64,000 nt of DNA from Ascarosepion bandense (taxonomy: Eukaryota > Mollusca > Cephalopoda > Sepiida > Sepiidae), in contig JBBBDQ010001028.1 in the NCBI GenBank assembly GCA_037127315.1, forward strand, positions 1,612,001-1,676,000, written 5' to 3'. Shown piece by piece: positions 47,538 to 59,117 of the stretch (position 1 is the stretch's first letter; each line of letters starts with the position of its first letter). Made by a program: the position numbers and the translations under genes. Below the pieces are notes generated by a model, which did not search any database, was not told where the DNA came from, and saw only the letters and a program-made list of their open reading frames with translations.

Positions 47538-48239
47538 TCTAAACTTAAAATAGAACTTTGTGTGTGTGTGTGTGTGTGTGTGTCCATTAGCTATAGACTC
47601 CGAAACGGCTGAACCGATTTTCTTGAAAATTTACAGTTGTACTATAAGCGTCTGTGAGTGTTCTTAGCTAGGTTTTGTGTCAAGGTACTCCCGATAGATA
47701 TTGAAAATCGATAATCGAAAAAAATCGGGTTATAGAAGGAGTGGTCCGATTTTAATCAAATTTGATACACTCATAGACAAAGACATAAGAAACAATATTC
47801 AGAAGTTTCAAGGTTGCATTTGTTACAATAGTGGAGAAAATCGATAATATATATATATATAAAAGGCAAGATGTTTGAGTGTGTGTTTGTTTATCTGTCT
47901 GTATGTTTTTCAGCCTTTTTATTTTAGTTTTTGCTTCGGGTTTGGCTCTAAGTAGGTATAATTGTAGTTCTTAGTCTCAGCCATGATACCATTTACTCAG
48001 AGGACTTATTTAGCCTTCAAAATTCAGTTTACGATGAAAAAAACTTGATATCGATACCAGGAAATCAAAATTTTACTTACATCCATTCATTTTTCTTTCA
48101 GTCTACGGTTTTGCTTTAACTGGAAACAACTATTGCTTTTTAGTCTTTTGTGCCAACGTCCAAAGAGTCTGAGCTCCAGGACCATGGATTAGTTTTAAAG
48201 CTTGCATTACACCCGAGCAACATCGGGCTATACTGCTAG
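47538..48239 (+). mobile_element. Non-autonomous Helitron, copy 2
   Basis: Starts TCTAAACTTAAAATAGAAC after an A and ends CTAG (48236-48239) before a T. The 3' hairpin is CCCGA-GCAACA-TCGGG (48212-48227), eight bases before the end. A GT microsatellite (47558-47582) lies near the 5' end, in the place where copy 1 has a shorter one. Compared with copy 1 it carries about 204 extra bases (47841-48044) beginning TCGATAATATAT and containing AAAAGGCAAGATG and TTGCTTCGGGTTTGGCTC. It has no coding capacity. Confidence 0.85.
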
Positions 48240-48286
<47 letters not shown>

Positions 48287-48650
48287 TTAAACATGATTTT
48301 TTAGTGGATATCCATATTTGAGTAGATGCTCCATTTATTTATTAAACAATGTATTTATACATCTTCATCTACTACTTAATTAAAATTTGTTTGATCATCA
48401 ATGCACTTTGTGGTCGAGAGTTCAAAAGTCCATCCCAGAAGAATATGCAAATATAAACCCTGCAAGAAAGTGCATATTTTTCTTTAATAAGGTTTCTTGA
48501 ATATTCATGCTGGTAGACAAAAAATAAATAAATAAATATTTAACTGTTTAACAAATAAACTGAGCATCTACAAATATGAACATCCACTAAAAAATAAATG
48601 TTTAAGCAATAAAATCTAAGATTAATAAATAAGAATTCAGTAATTCTTTA

Positions 48651-48684
<34 letters not shown>

Positions 48685-49904
48685 TACACACGCTATCAGA
48701 GTGGATGAATAAGCTTGTAGCCTGACAAATATTTAAAAAAAATTAATCAAAATTCTCACTATATAAAGTTTGAATGTCTTTTTTATTTGTATCACTTAAA
48801 GCAAGGTATTCAGTTTATATTTATCATGGAATTAAGTGCATTTACAAGAAGTGTGATTGATACTTGTATAAAATAAATTTTTTTATCCTTAGGATATAGA
48901 CTTAATGATGTCTATATGTAAATACCTAAATGAATAATGCATAATAAAGTCTAAGTAAAAAAATATTTTAATAAATATATAAACTGTATTGTATTTTGAC
49001 AAAAACTGAAGAATTCATATAGACTGCCAATATGTGAAAAATTAAATACTGAGTGACAGTGCAATTGTAAAAAAAAAAAAAACATTATTTCAGCCATTAA
49101 TCTTTATTCAGAAAAACTATCAACTCTTGTAAATATCATACAAGAAACAAGCAAGTACATTTTTTGATCCTAGGCCAATGTTGTCATTCCTAACCTTAAA
49201 ATTGAAATAGGTCAATGGAATTAATATGACATAAAAAGACACAGAATCAAAATATATATGACAAGAAAATGATGCAAACTTAGCAAAAGGGTAGGGCATT
49301 GATTCTTATTAAACAGTGCAAATAAAGAATTTCTTGAAGTGGAGTGTCTGGAGAAAGAGAAAGCATAAGTAAAAAAGGAAGAAAGTAGAAGAGAGTGAAC
49401 CTGCTCTAATTAAAAATATATCAATTTTTTTTTATCTTCAAGTAATCTCTTTAATTGCATCACAGGAGATTTCATTTTCAGTTATTCTCCTGTACATTTC
49501 TTACTCTTTGATGCATTCTCCACTCACAAGTGAACAAGACTTCAAATACAACTCTCTATAATATAAGAAGCAGAAAAGCAGGAAAAAATTTAGTGTAAAA
49601 TTAAAATGCATCACTTGAAAAAAAAATCTAAAAACAAAAAAAAATTTTTTTAACCTACAATTATTAATTCAATTAAAAAAAAAATACAATCTTTAGTTTA
49701 TAGCAAAATTACCACAAAAAAATTTAATTGCATTTTTATCACTACAATAACCTAATGTTTTTGGTTTTTTTCAATACATTTCTACTCTTAATATACCTAT
49801 TACATCCCTTTAACGAAAAAAAAACATAATATTAATAAATTTGTAACCAATGCACATTTAATACAATTGACAACATGCCATAATCTAATTGTGTACACTA
49901 AAAT
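48240..49904. other. AT-rich DNA with microsatellites
   Basis: TA repeats lie at 48245-48285 and 48658-48684. Otherwise there are only A- and T-rich tracts, and no gene or element is recognised. Confidence 0.6.
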
Positions 49905-50248
49905 GTTCCATAAGCACAAAAAAAAAATCTAGCTTTTCACAACATCTTAATTCTCTCCCCAACCTTTTTATGGTTTTTGTTGTCTTTATAATGAAACAGA
50001 GGCCTTCCAACATTTCGAGCCCCATCAAACAATTGGCGGAACATCAGAATTTTCAGCATTCTAGTATCTTCTATTTGCATACTGTGGCCAACCAATCTTA
50101 ACTGTAACTGTATCAAAAAGAATTCAATTCCACCAATGCCAGTTTTTGTGAAAAGATCATATTGTAAATATGATCTTTGAGAATGTAACCATAGATTGTA
50201 TGAAGGCAGCGCTTGTGAAAGACATCAAGTTTTTCAGTGTGCGCTCTG
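49905..50248 (-). mobile_element. Degenerate LINE RT C-terminus
   Basis: The minus strand from about 50245 reads YRAHTEKLDVFHKRCLHTIY, then ILKDHIYN, LALVELNSF, DWLATVCK (for RWxGHVxR) and CFIIKTTKTIKRL near 49970. This follows the C-terminal region of a widespread LINE RT family (a Tyr/Arg/His opening, FHxRCLR, then the GHV segment and a KKRYKD-like tail). It resembles the remnant at 10430-11000. Frameshifts and stops are present. Its upstream part is cut off by the next element. Confidence 0.6.
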
Positions 50249-50745
50249 TATTTTTTTTTTTAATCATTTCACCCCAAGCAAGGCGGAAATGCCACTGATG
50301 TGCAGGGGGCTACATAACTGTAAAAAGATTAATTAGAAAAGAGTGAAGAGTACAAACTGGTTAGAAAGGAGCAATAGAAAGCTGAGAAAGCAGGTGCAAT
50401 AATAGATGCATAGGTGGAGAGAAAGGGAAGGTTATACAGGGGTGGGGAGAGAGCTAGAGTCCAATGGTTTGTAGATGACTATTGACTTTGCATTTAAATT
50501 TCTGGAGGTTGTAGCCATCAGGAAAGCAAGAATACGGGAGCGAGTTCCACAGGCGGGAAGTGCGAGAGAAGAAGCTGCAGGAGTAGAATTGTCGTCTGCA
50601 TTTGGCTAACCTGACTGTGAATGGGTGGGACCTAGTTGCCAGTCTGGTTGCACGAGTAAACACCTGTTGAGGAGGCACCAGTGACTTAAGTTTGTCCGAG
50701 CAGAAGCCATGAAAGTATTTATAGAACAGACAAAGGGAGGCCACA
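50249..50745 (-). mobile_element. 5'-truncated jockey/CR1-like LINE
   Basis: On the minus strand the RT C-terminal tail (50454-50744) is followed by the family 3' UTR (TGCACATCAGTGGCATTTCC) and ends TTGGGGTGAAATGATT plus an A tail at about 50249-50262. It is close to the tail of copy A (4934-6063), including the PPQQVFTRATRL wording, so the two belong to one subfamily. It is 5'-truncated after about 490 bases, the usual outcome of incomplete reverse transcription. It abuts an older LINE remnant in the same orientation. Confidence 0.88.
50454..50744 (-). pseudogene. LINE RT C-terminal tail, open fragment
   Basis: An open frame of 96 codons with ASLCLFYKYFHGFCSDKLKS, PFTVRLAKCRRQFYS, TSRLWNSLPYSCFPDGYNLQ and FKCKVNSHL. 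It is the last part of the RT ORF of the 50249-50745 element. It has no start of its own and is not a gene. Confidence 0.88.
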
Positions 50746-51054
50746 ATCTACTACCAATGAACCTCATTTTTAAGGTTCTCATATGAGTAGTATATCATCT
50801 GAATATGTTCTAGCTTGACCTTAAAGTCTATACATCAGTTAGCAAATGCTGATATCATAAGTATATAGATGGTTACTTCCTTGGAGAATGTTCTTAATGT
50901 TGTATATCTCTGAGTCATCACAAATTACTTTTGCTTCATATTGATGACAACTGATCACTTTAATATATCAATACAAAAGAAATATACAAGTTCTAAGAAA
51001 ATATCTATTACTAAGTAATTTCAGTTGTGTTTTTATTTTTACATAATACAATTA

Positions 51055-51093
<39 letters not shown>

Positions 51094-51204
51094 CTTTGTT
51101 TTAAAGCACATGGTATATAAAGAGTAGTGGTTATTGAAGATTTCATGAACTTAATATAAATGCAAAAGAGTTAAACAGCAAAGAAATCAAAATATTACCT
51201 GTAT
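50746..51204. other. AT-rich DNA with a TA microsatellite
   Basis: A TA run lies at 51058-51091. The left part (50746-50960) may be eroded sequence of the older LINE but no motif is clear. Confidence 0.5.
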
Positions 51205-51718
51205 GTATTTTGTGTCAATTATCATTTAAATTACACAAAAATGAAAATAAATCTGACATTTCATTCAGTAAATTCATTCAATAAAATTGCCATTGGCTTC
51301 AATGATTGCTTCTAGACAACTTTGAAATCTCCTGCAACTCATCTGGGCAATTGGTGAATACTACTATAATCCTTGCCTTCAGTTCATCTTTGGTATTAAA
51401 AGGAGTTTTGTTGGTCTCTTGCTCAACTGTTCCCCACACATAATAATCAAGGGGGTTGCAGTCTCAGAAGTTAGGTGGTACAGTGTCGCTAGACACAGGG
51501 TTTTCCAGCAGGCACCCTCTTAACCAAGGGCAGCATTATCTCAAGTCACTTGATGTAAGCTTCTGTGTTAAGTTTAAGGCCCTCACCAACAAATTCAGGA
51601 GTTCTTTTCTTATCAGAATGATTAGAGTGAGCTTTTCAAGCTGCTGTACTTTTGTAATCACCATTAGACTCATCCAACTCTTTCAGAACCCTTTGCAAAA
51701 TGTTATTTTGGAGGTTTA
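51205..51718 (-). mobile_element. Mariner-type element remnant
   Basis: The minus strand starts within the transposase at VLKELDESNGDYK (about 51655-51695), then EFVGEGLKLNTEAYIK (about 51550-51600), LPLVKRVPAGKPCV, a deleted D2-D3 region, then TNKTPFNTKDELKARI-like and EANGNFIE-like sequence (about 51290-51420). The left end keeps TCAATTATCATTTAAATTAC, similar to the inner part of the terminal repeat of 44799-45644. The outermost bases of that end and the whole right end are lost. It belongs to the same family as 37105-37535 and 44799-45644. Confidence 0.75.
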
Positions 51719-52876
51719 AATTTGATTTTTTTTTTTTTCTGATTGTAGATGTTTATATTACTTAAAAAATTTCTAATTAAAGCCCTTGAGTACAAGATAT
51801 CTGCTAGTTTCTTGTTCCTTTTTGGATTTAAATCCTATATTATTCTTTCTACATTTACTTTGTTTCCTCCTATCAAAGGATCATGAGAATTGTCACTGCT
51901 TTTACAAAGGCAAAATTTTAATACACAAAGTTGTGGATAAGAGCCTAATAATTCTTAGCAGTGAAGATTTGCAACAATAAAAATGCATGAAAAGAAAAGG
52001 GTAAGAAAATACAGAAGACAACAGCAAATATCTAAAGTCCAGTCAATGACAAAAGAGTAAATATGAAAATATCAAGTCTTATGATTTGGTCAGAGTATGA
52101 TGTTCCCAGAGTAAATGGGAAATCTGTCAAGCATTTCCAATTCCTAGAATGTAATCACGATTTCTGACCTGGATAATAGAAATGGCTTATTTCAGAACTG
52201 AAGCCACTTATTTACTTATAATAAGCAATAGATGATCTTTGTCAAATGTCTAGCAAGATATGTTTAATTGCAATTAAAAGGATTAAGAATGTAGAGAGGA
52301 TATTCTGCACTTTTTTATGCTTTTTAAAAACAAGACTGTGAGGATAAACTTAAGAATAAATGTTTATCAAAATAAAAACTTGAAAATAAAGCAGGTGTGA
52401 AATTCTGACTGATCTTTTCAGACGTAATTTTTCTATGTGAGGCTGTAATATCATGATGCAATACCACACCCTTTGTGATTGATCAAACTGGGTCTCTTTT
52501 TTTCTTCAAAATCAATATTTAAATGCTCTAACTGCTGACAAGAGATGTATGGTGTAATCAAACCAAACAATTTACTTTTACTAAGCCATTAGCAGGATTG
52601 CTTTTACAAAATATTAATTTTTCATCACCAACCACTAATCTGTCTAAGGATTGTCAAATGCCTTAACAAGAATGCAGAGAAGCACAGATATATGCTCTTA
52701 CTTTATATCAAATCATGGAGAATCAATTTTCTAAGTTTAGGCCTGAATTTAGGTTTCGAGCTAATTCCTCAACCATGACAGTACCTTATTTAATTATGAG
52801 CTTTTAAAATTGCCAGAGATAATCAGTGTTGCAATGTCACAAAGACAATCTCAAAATTGGTGGCATCAACTTAACT
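51719..52876. other. DNA without recognised content
   Basis: Moderately AT-rich. No coding motif, terminal repeat or tandem array was recognised. It ends at the target duplication of the hAT-type MITE. Confidence 0.5.
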
Positions 52877-53323
52877 TGGTGGTTCTCAAACATTGAATAG
52901 CAGATGAGGTAGAATGGTTGAAAGACAATCAAAGATTTAGAAATAGCTTCAAAAAGATTATATGCCAAATTATAAACATGACTTCAAAATTTAAAATATT
53001 ATTATGGAAAACTTGTAATTGTATGCAGGAGTCCCAGTATAAATACTTATAAATAATTGTTGCCTGATTTTATCATTGTGACATTTTTTAATTATATCAA
53101 GTATTAAGAATATGGTAACCAGGGTCAGCAAATTGATGTAGAGAGTTATCATTTAAAATGTTCTGACTGTGAATCCTGAGTTATCTCCCTTTAACCCTCT
53201 GTGTTTTTTGTAATTTTTATTTTTTATTTTTAAATGTACTTTTTATCACAGAATTTGGTGAGGTATGAACAAATTTTCGTTCTGAAAATGTATTCCAGAG
53301 AGAAAAAATTTAGAAAACCACTG
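52877..53323. mobile_element. hAT-type MITE with 8-bp TSD
   Basis: The left end TGGTGGTTCTCAAAC and the right end AAAACCACTG (reverse complement CAGTGGTTTT) match the CAGTGGTTCTC-type ends of many hAT elements. ACTTAACT stands just before it (52869-52876) and ATTTAACT just after (53324-53331). This is an 8-bp target duplication with one transition, the length hAT transposases make. The 447-bp interior has no transposase coding, so it would depend on a partner element. Confidence 0.75.
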
Positions 53324-53849
53324 ATTTAACTTCTTCTTTATGCCTTTCTTTAGCTAGCTCAGTGTTGGTTACTCAAGAGTTGAATTCTCAAACTAACCTT
53401 TTAAACTCACAACAGTAACAGATATTCTTTCATGTGTAGATATTTTTTCATTTATGTTGCATCAGAAAAAAGATATTTTTTTCTATGATATATTTTTGGG
53501 TTTCTCTTCTGCTAACTCCAGGCAAGGCCAAGTATTTTTGTTAGTGAATAATACAAAATTACATTAACCAGTGTAAAGTGATTTGTTCAACTTCATATTA
53601 ATATAATTATTTTATTGGTTTTATTTTTAGAAATAAGTTTATAGAGGTCTGTAACAGGTTTTCAAAAGTTGCATTTAAAATTAGTATTTGAATAAAGAAT
53701 GCTTTTCATGAGATCTAGTATTTTATTTTGAATTTCATGACACTTTAAATAATGGAGAGGATCAGTACAGACATTTCACTAAATAATGATAACAATTCAT
53801 TGGCATTTTTGTGTGCATTATATTTGAGAAACTTTGAAAGTAAGTCGGT
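53324..53849. other. AT-rich DNA, nothing recognised
   Basis: No gene or element is recognised between the MITE and the next LINE fragment. Confidence 0.6.
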
Positions 53850-54440
53850 TCACAGTGTTATGCCAGACAGTTCTTCTCGTCAGAATCTATCTTGCAAATT
53901 TATAAATCTAACATTTATTCATGCACTGAATACTGCTGCCATATCTGATCTGGTGCTCCTACTATGTATCTCAAGATTCCTGATAAGATTCTATAATCTT
54001 GTAATCAGTCCTAACCTGGCATTTTGAATTCAGACACTTTTCCATTGATGTGATATGGCTTCCGTCTGTCTTTTCTACAATTTTTCATGACAATTGTTCT
54101 GATGAACTGTTCTTAGTGATTTAGCTCCACTAGATTACTGGCTATTTAGCTTTGATTGGAAACTAGGTCTCACCCTTTTACTGTTGAACTAGCTAGATGT
54201 AACAAACAGTTCTATTCTAATAGTTTCTTTTCTTGCCTGTCTCCTCTGTGGATCTCCCAATTTCTTGCAATCTTCAAATATTTAAATGTAATCAATTGCT
54301 ATCTTCTGTCTTCCTGAATCCAGTTCCTTTACTGTCATTTTCCTCAAAGTCTTTCATTCTTTTTCACTCCTGTAATCCCCTGCATCCTAGTAGAATTATC
54401 ATTTTATATTTGGGATGAAATGATTAAAAAAAATAATGAA
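53850..54440 (+). mobile_element. Jockey/CR1-like LINE 3' fragment, old
   Basis: It starts within the RT C-terminal region (SSRQNLSCKFINLTFIHALN, matching SKSILHIYKSTIRPCIEY of 6443-7915). It continues through DMASVCLFY-like and GSHPFTV-like sequence and ends GGGATGAAATGATT plus an A-rich tail (54413-54432), as other family members do. Frameshifts and stops are dense. The same STOP-rich state and the FINLTF wording resemble the 16980-17660 copy, so both may come from one older subfamily. Confidence 0.75.
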
Positions 54441-54869
54441 TTAAAAAAGTCCACTGTAAATATTTTTTGCCTATTCTTCCTTTTAAAATGTTTACCAATT
54501 ACTTTTCATTGTCATTTGTATTGCCAGCCACAAATAGTGACAGCTTTCTATAATTAGCCAATATAAAAAAGTGAGAAAGACAAGAGAGAGAAATCTGAAA
54601 TGACTACAGTTTGTTAAGCCTGTGTTACCATGGGAACGAACTTATTCTCACCATAAACACTGATTATTCTATCAATGATATTAACATCTAAAAGCTGAGG
54701 TGCACAATGAAAAATATCTTCAATATACTGTAACTGATTGTTGTTAACTATCAAAATAGTCTTAATTGGATAGTTTTATTTTCTCAGATAACCTATTTAG
54801 TCAATACTTTATATTATAACACTTGCAAAATACAAAATTTAAAGTATAGGGTAATGTAATTTATTTGAA

Positions 54870-54920
<51 letters not shown>

Positions 54921-55575
54921 TAGATAAATAGATAGATAGATAGATAGATAGATAATTTTCTAAAGATGCTTGTATGACAGACTTTGCTAGACTTAAAACC
55001 AAGACAAGTTTGAAAGAGTTTAATTCATTTGGTATATAATATGTTAAATGATTGGGTCTAAAGCAATTTTACAAAAGAAAAGAAAAAGTGAATATAAATA
55101 TTTTTATCCTATATATTGGCAAATTTCAAGAAAATGTGAAAAAAAAAAAAACCATCTTATAATCCAGAGAAATTTAGCAAATCATTGAAGGATAAAAGAC
55201 ATCCTCCTGTCAGTAACACTGATAAAGAAATCAAGGAAAAACCAAAAGAAGAAAACAAAAGAAAGGAGAACAGAAGTGGAAAAGAAGAGAAGCTGACAAA
55301 ATAAAATTGGCCAAAAGTTTGTTCTGTCTTTCTCATGACATTAGAAATATTTAGTTTTGATTTAAGAAATAAAGAAAATTGTTTTTGAATGTATTGTGAT
55401 GGCGATAATAACATTCAATTTGTCAAAATTGGTATATTTTTGTTTCTTGATTCAAAAACTAAAGATGAAAGAAAATAAGGACTATTTTTTGGTATATTGT
55501 TAGAATGCACCTTCTTTTCAATTGGGGCAACCAGATATATTTGACTGCATTAATGATGCAAAAGGATCAGTAGAG
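54441..55575. other. AT-rich DNA with a compound microsatellite
   Basis: Contains the repeat at 54875-54954. A minus-strand frame at 55157-55414 is Ser/Phe/Leu-rich because of purine-rich plus-strand DNA and shows no domain. Confidence 0.6.
54875..54954. repeat. (TA)n(GA)n(GATA)n microsatellite
   Basis: About 14 TA units, then about 8 GA units, then about 8 GATA units with one interruption. Confidence 0.95.
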
Positions 55576-55849
55576 TCAGTCAGTTAAGTGCCATATGTGA
55601 TACACGCTTGGGCGATAATGTCTCGAAAGAGACATGATTGACTGGGAAGAATATTATCCTGCAGTAGGTTGCCATTACTTTCTGCGGTAGAATGGTTGCC
55701 AGCCAAAGGTATAAAAATCATAGCTGGAGGGAGAAGAGACGGATTAATACCTTTCCCAAAAGTATTAGCGGAAATGCAAAGAATTCAACTGGAATTCGAT
55801 CTTGGCTCTCCAATTTCTCATTCAATATCCACTGCAACACAATGCATAT
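55576..55849 (-). mobile_element. tRNA-derived SINE, full length
   Basis: Reverse-orientation copy of the 36208-36480 family. On the minus strand it opens ATGCATTGTGTTGCAGTGGA and ends TGGCACTTAACTGACTGA. Shared body segments include GGTATTAATCCGTC, GGCTGGCAACCATT and GCAACCTACTGCAGGAT. It lies about 12 bases before the left end of the repeat copy at 55862. Confidence 0.85.
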
Positions 55850-55861
55850 CTATCATATATA

Positions 55862-55885
55862 CTAGGTCCCTCCACTAAATTGCTG

Positions 55886-55919
<34 letters not shown>

Positions 55920-57245
55920 GTGGGGCATAGTATGAAGAAAATGCTCCAAACTTAATAAAAACAAACTTTTTCCATCAAAATGTTTGTTATTAAGAAAGAT
56001 AAAAGTATTTTTTAATTATTTAAAAAAAATTTTTTAATCCTTTCTGACACATTTAAAGTTTTTGTAAAAAAGCTTGTTTTTAGTTTCGTTAGCGGAGAGC
56101 CAAATCATTACAAGAGTTTACAATGGAAAATGTAATATGACATAATTCAGTTTTTTCTGGTGATAAACACATTAATTTGGAAATTCTTGTAAGAATCAAA
56201 ATAATTGTCGGATTTTAATTAAATTTTCAGTACTTATTCACAATGAATGACATTATTTTGTAAATGAGTTTTTAAAAAGCTTGGTAAAAATATTTTTTTT
56301 TTTACATCTTAATGTTAATCCCCTCTACGTAAATTGATAAAATTTCAAGAAATTAAATTTTGTAGGTAAAACACAGGACTCATTGGAAATGTAAATCATC
56401 TACCATTTTTTTCAACCATTTGGCCTCTCTTTCTAAAAATCTGCTTCAAATAGTAAAGTAAAAAATGCAAGAAAACCATTTAATTAGATAGGATTTTAAT
56501 TGTGTTAACAAATATAAATTAAGGAGATTATAACCTGAAGAAAAAATTTTCTCCAAATAATAATGAAATTTTAAAAGAATTATTTTCATTTTTTTTTTAT
56601 TATAATAATTTATAAATATTCAAAATATTTTAAAAATATTTCAAAAACTTGTAGATGTTAGGTTGTTAAGTTATTATGTGAAGACTACGTTTACTAATTG
56701 AAAATTCAAAAGTTTAATACAAATTATCTAGCCATCATATTTTTTAAATAATTTTAATTTTTTTGTATGGTAATTTCTGTGTGTACATTAAAAGGTCATA
56801 TGTTTCAGTTTCTTCCCTTACAGGAAAAAAATTTGGACAGTTTTATCAATTCTGGTCGCCATACACTCATCTCGCATCTGCCAAGCTGTTATCAACATTA
56901 CAGGAGAAAGATCAGAAAGTTCAACACAGTTTTAAAAAATACTTTTATTCTAAATTTCATGCTATAAATAAGTAGTATTTGTGTAAATCAGATTAATTTA
57001 ACTTCAAATTTGCTAATTTTCCAAAAATAATGTGTTACAGATATATTTTTTATTTTTGCAAGATTTTTCAAACCAAGAATTAACTTTTGTTTACATATGT
57101 GTCGATCACTCAAAAATGGCCGAAAAATTAGAAAATTAAAAAAAAATCTCAAAATTTTAAATTCCAATCAATATAATCTCTGTTTGAAATACACCAAAGT
57201 ATTTACTGGAAATAGTAAATTTAATCATTTGGCTTTCAATTAAAA
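55862..57245 (+). repeat. GGTACC-ended repeat family, copy C1
   Basis: It opens TAGGTCCCTCCACTAAATTG, then an A29 tract, ATAGTATGAAGAAAATGCTC and CATCAAAATGTTTGTTATTA. Long blocks follow in the order seen in 62146-63776: TTACAATGGAAAATGTAA, GGACTCATTGG, TTATTATGTGAAGACTACGT, ATTAAAAGGTCAT and TTTCATGCTATAAATAAG. It lacks about 80 bases at its right end compared with 62146-63776. It has no coding capacity and the class is unknown. It forms an inverted pair with 57246-59117. Confidence 0.7.
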
Positions 57246-59117
57246 GTAGGTACTTCCAATCATTTTTAATCCTTAAATTTAAATTGAATTTTTAAAAATA
57301 AAAAAGTTTTCTTGAAGTTTTTTAATTATAGCTTTAATTGAAAGCAAAGAGATTAAACTTACTAATTTCAGTAAGTAAAATACTCTGGTGTATTTCAAAC
57401 CAAAATTATATTGATTGGAATCTAAAATTTTTGATTTAAGAAAAAAATTAATTTTTTGGCCATTTTTCATTGATCAACACATTTTGTAAACAGTAGCCAA
57501 TTCTTGGTTTTAAAAAATCTTGCAAAAATAAAATATACCTCACTGAAACATTATTTTATTAAAATTAGCAAATTTCAACTTATCTTATTCTGATTTGAAA
57601 CAAGTATTACTTGCTTACTGTCTGAAATGTATGATTAAAGCATTTCTTAATCACAGTAATTCTCTTATCTGGATCATCTGAGGTGATGAATGATTTAATC
57701 ACAAACGGGAGCTAAACGCTAAGTATGGCGGCCAGACATGACATAATTGTATGTATTCAGACGTATCTTTTTTTCAGATTTTAACTATGTAGTAAAATTA
57801 AAAATTTAATATAATATTTTCAGCAATTATATATTTTATAGAATTTTAGTTAATTTAATTAGTTATAAAACCATTTGTTTGAATATGCTTTCTGAATAAA
57901 TAAAAATTAAAATAATATTACAATTTAATATGAAAAAATGAAATTGAAATAACCAAACTAATTCAATTTATGAAATGTTATGCCAAGTAGGAATTTAACA
58001 GTGATAAAATTTATCATCTCAATGGTAGGATTAGCAAAAAGGCTATTGAAATGTACAACAAAAACAGACCAAATAGGGTTATAAAAAATAGGAAAAGTAA
58101 AGGTTTTTCAATTTCTGTAACACACCTACATTCACAAATAATGTAAAATATGATGAAACTAGGAAGTAAATTACTTAAAATTTTGATAGCAGGATTTGGG
58201 AAGCCTGTTGTTGGATGATTCAGAAACACGTATAAATGAAAAGAATTGGGCACTGAATACAAATGTTCATCATAGGGAATTTTTTTGTAATCACGTAACC
58301 TTTTAATGATAAATATGACATACAAAAATACGAGTAATCAGTATGCACATAATTAAAATGTTTTCATTATTTAAAAAAAACATTAGCTAAATTATTTGTA
58401 TTAAGCTTTCCAATTTTCGATTAGTAAATATAGTCGACGTCCATTAATTTAACACCATCAGGGTTAGCATTAATGACGAAGGAGGAAATTTAAAAAGATT
58501 TTTGAAACTTAATAAATTATTAAAAAATAATAAAAATGAAAACAATTCTTGTAAAAATTCATTATTCAATGAAATTTTTTTTCTTTTCAGACTGTGATAT
58601 CCTTATATATTGTTTATAAAACCAGTTAAAAGTTTATCTAAAAAATTGGCATAGGTTTATTGCAGTTTTGTTTTCACAATTCAAAGCAGATTTTCTAAAA
58701 ATGGGCTAATTTTAAAGAAAAAAAAATAGTTGATTTGAATTCCCCAATGACTCCTGAATTTAATTAATATTAGGTTTATGGGGTAAACAATCACGAATTT
58801 TTAGACATTTCAGGAAATTAATTGGTGATGAGAGATGTAACATAAATATATATATATATATTTATCAAGATTTTCTAAAAATAATTATTTCAAAAATGAT
58901 TTTAGTCAATGAAATTTTCATCAAAATCAGACCATTATTTGGTAGAAAGAATTAAAACATTTTAAAAAATAATTAAAAAAATACTTTGATCTTAATAACA
59001 ATTTTTATTTTCTTTTGCCAATAAAAATTATATTGACTGGAATCTAAAATTTTGTTTTTATTTAGTTTGGGACCTTTTTCCTGATGATATTTTTTCAGCG
59101 ACTTTTTGGAGGTATCT
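57246..59117 (-). repeat. GGTACC-ended repeat family, copy C2 (inverted)
   Basis: It opens AGGTACTTCCAATCATTTTT, the reverse complement of the family right end. It then runs through inverted counterparts of C1 blocks (TTATATTGATTGGAATCTAA, CCAATTCTTGGTTTTAAAAA, TAACCTTTTAATGATAAATA and AGTAAATATAGTCGACGTCC). It ends near TTTTTTCAGCGACTTTTTGGAGGTATCT, the inverted left end. It contains extra sequence at 57650-58260 not seen in C1, probably a later insertion. No coding was recognised. Confidence 0.65.

Noticed and set aside
57279..58325. Minus-strand frames of 63 and 103 codons within the inverted repeat
   Set aside because: They fall in repeat copy C2; the first is in a block whose other copies do not keep the frame open, and neither has a domain.
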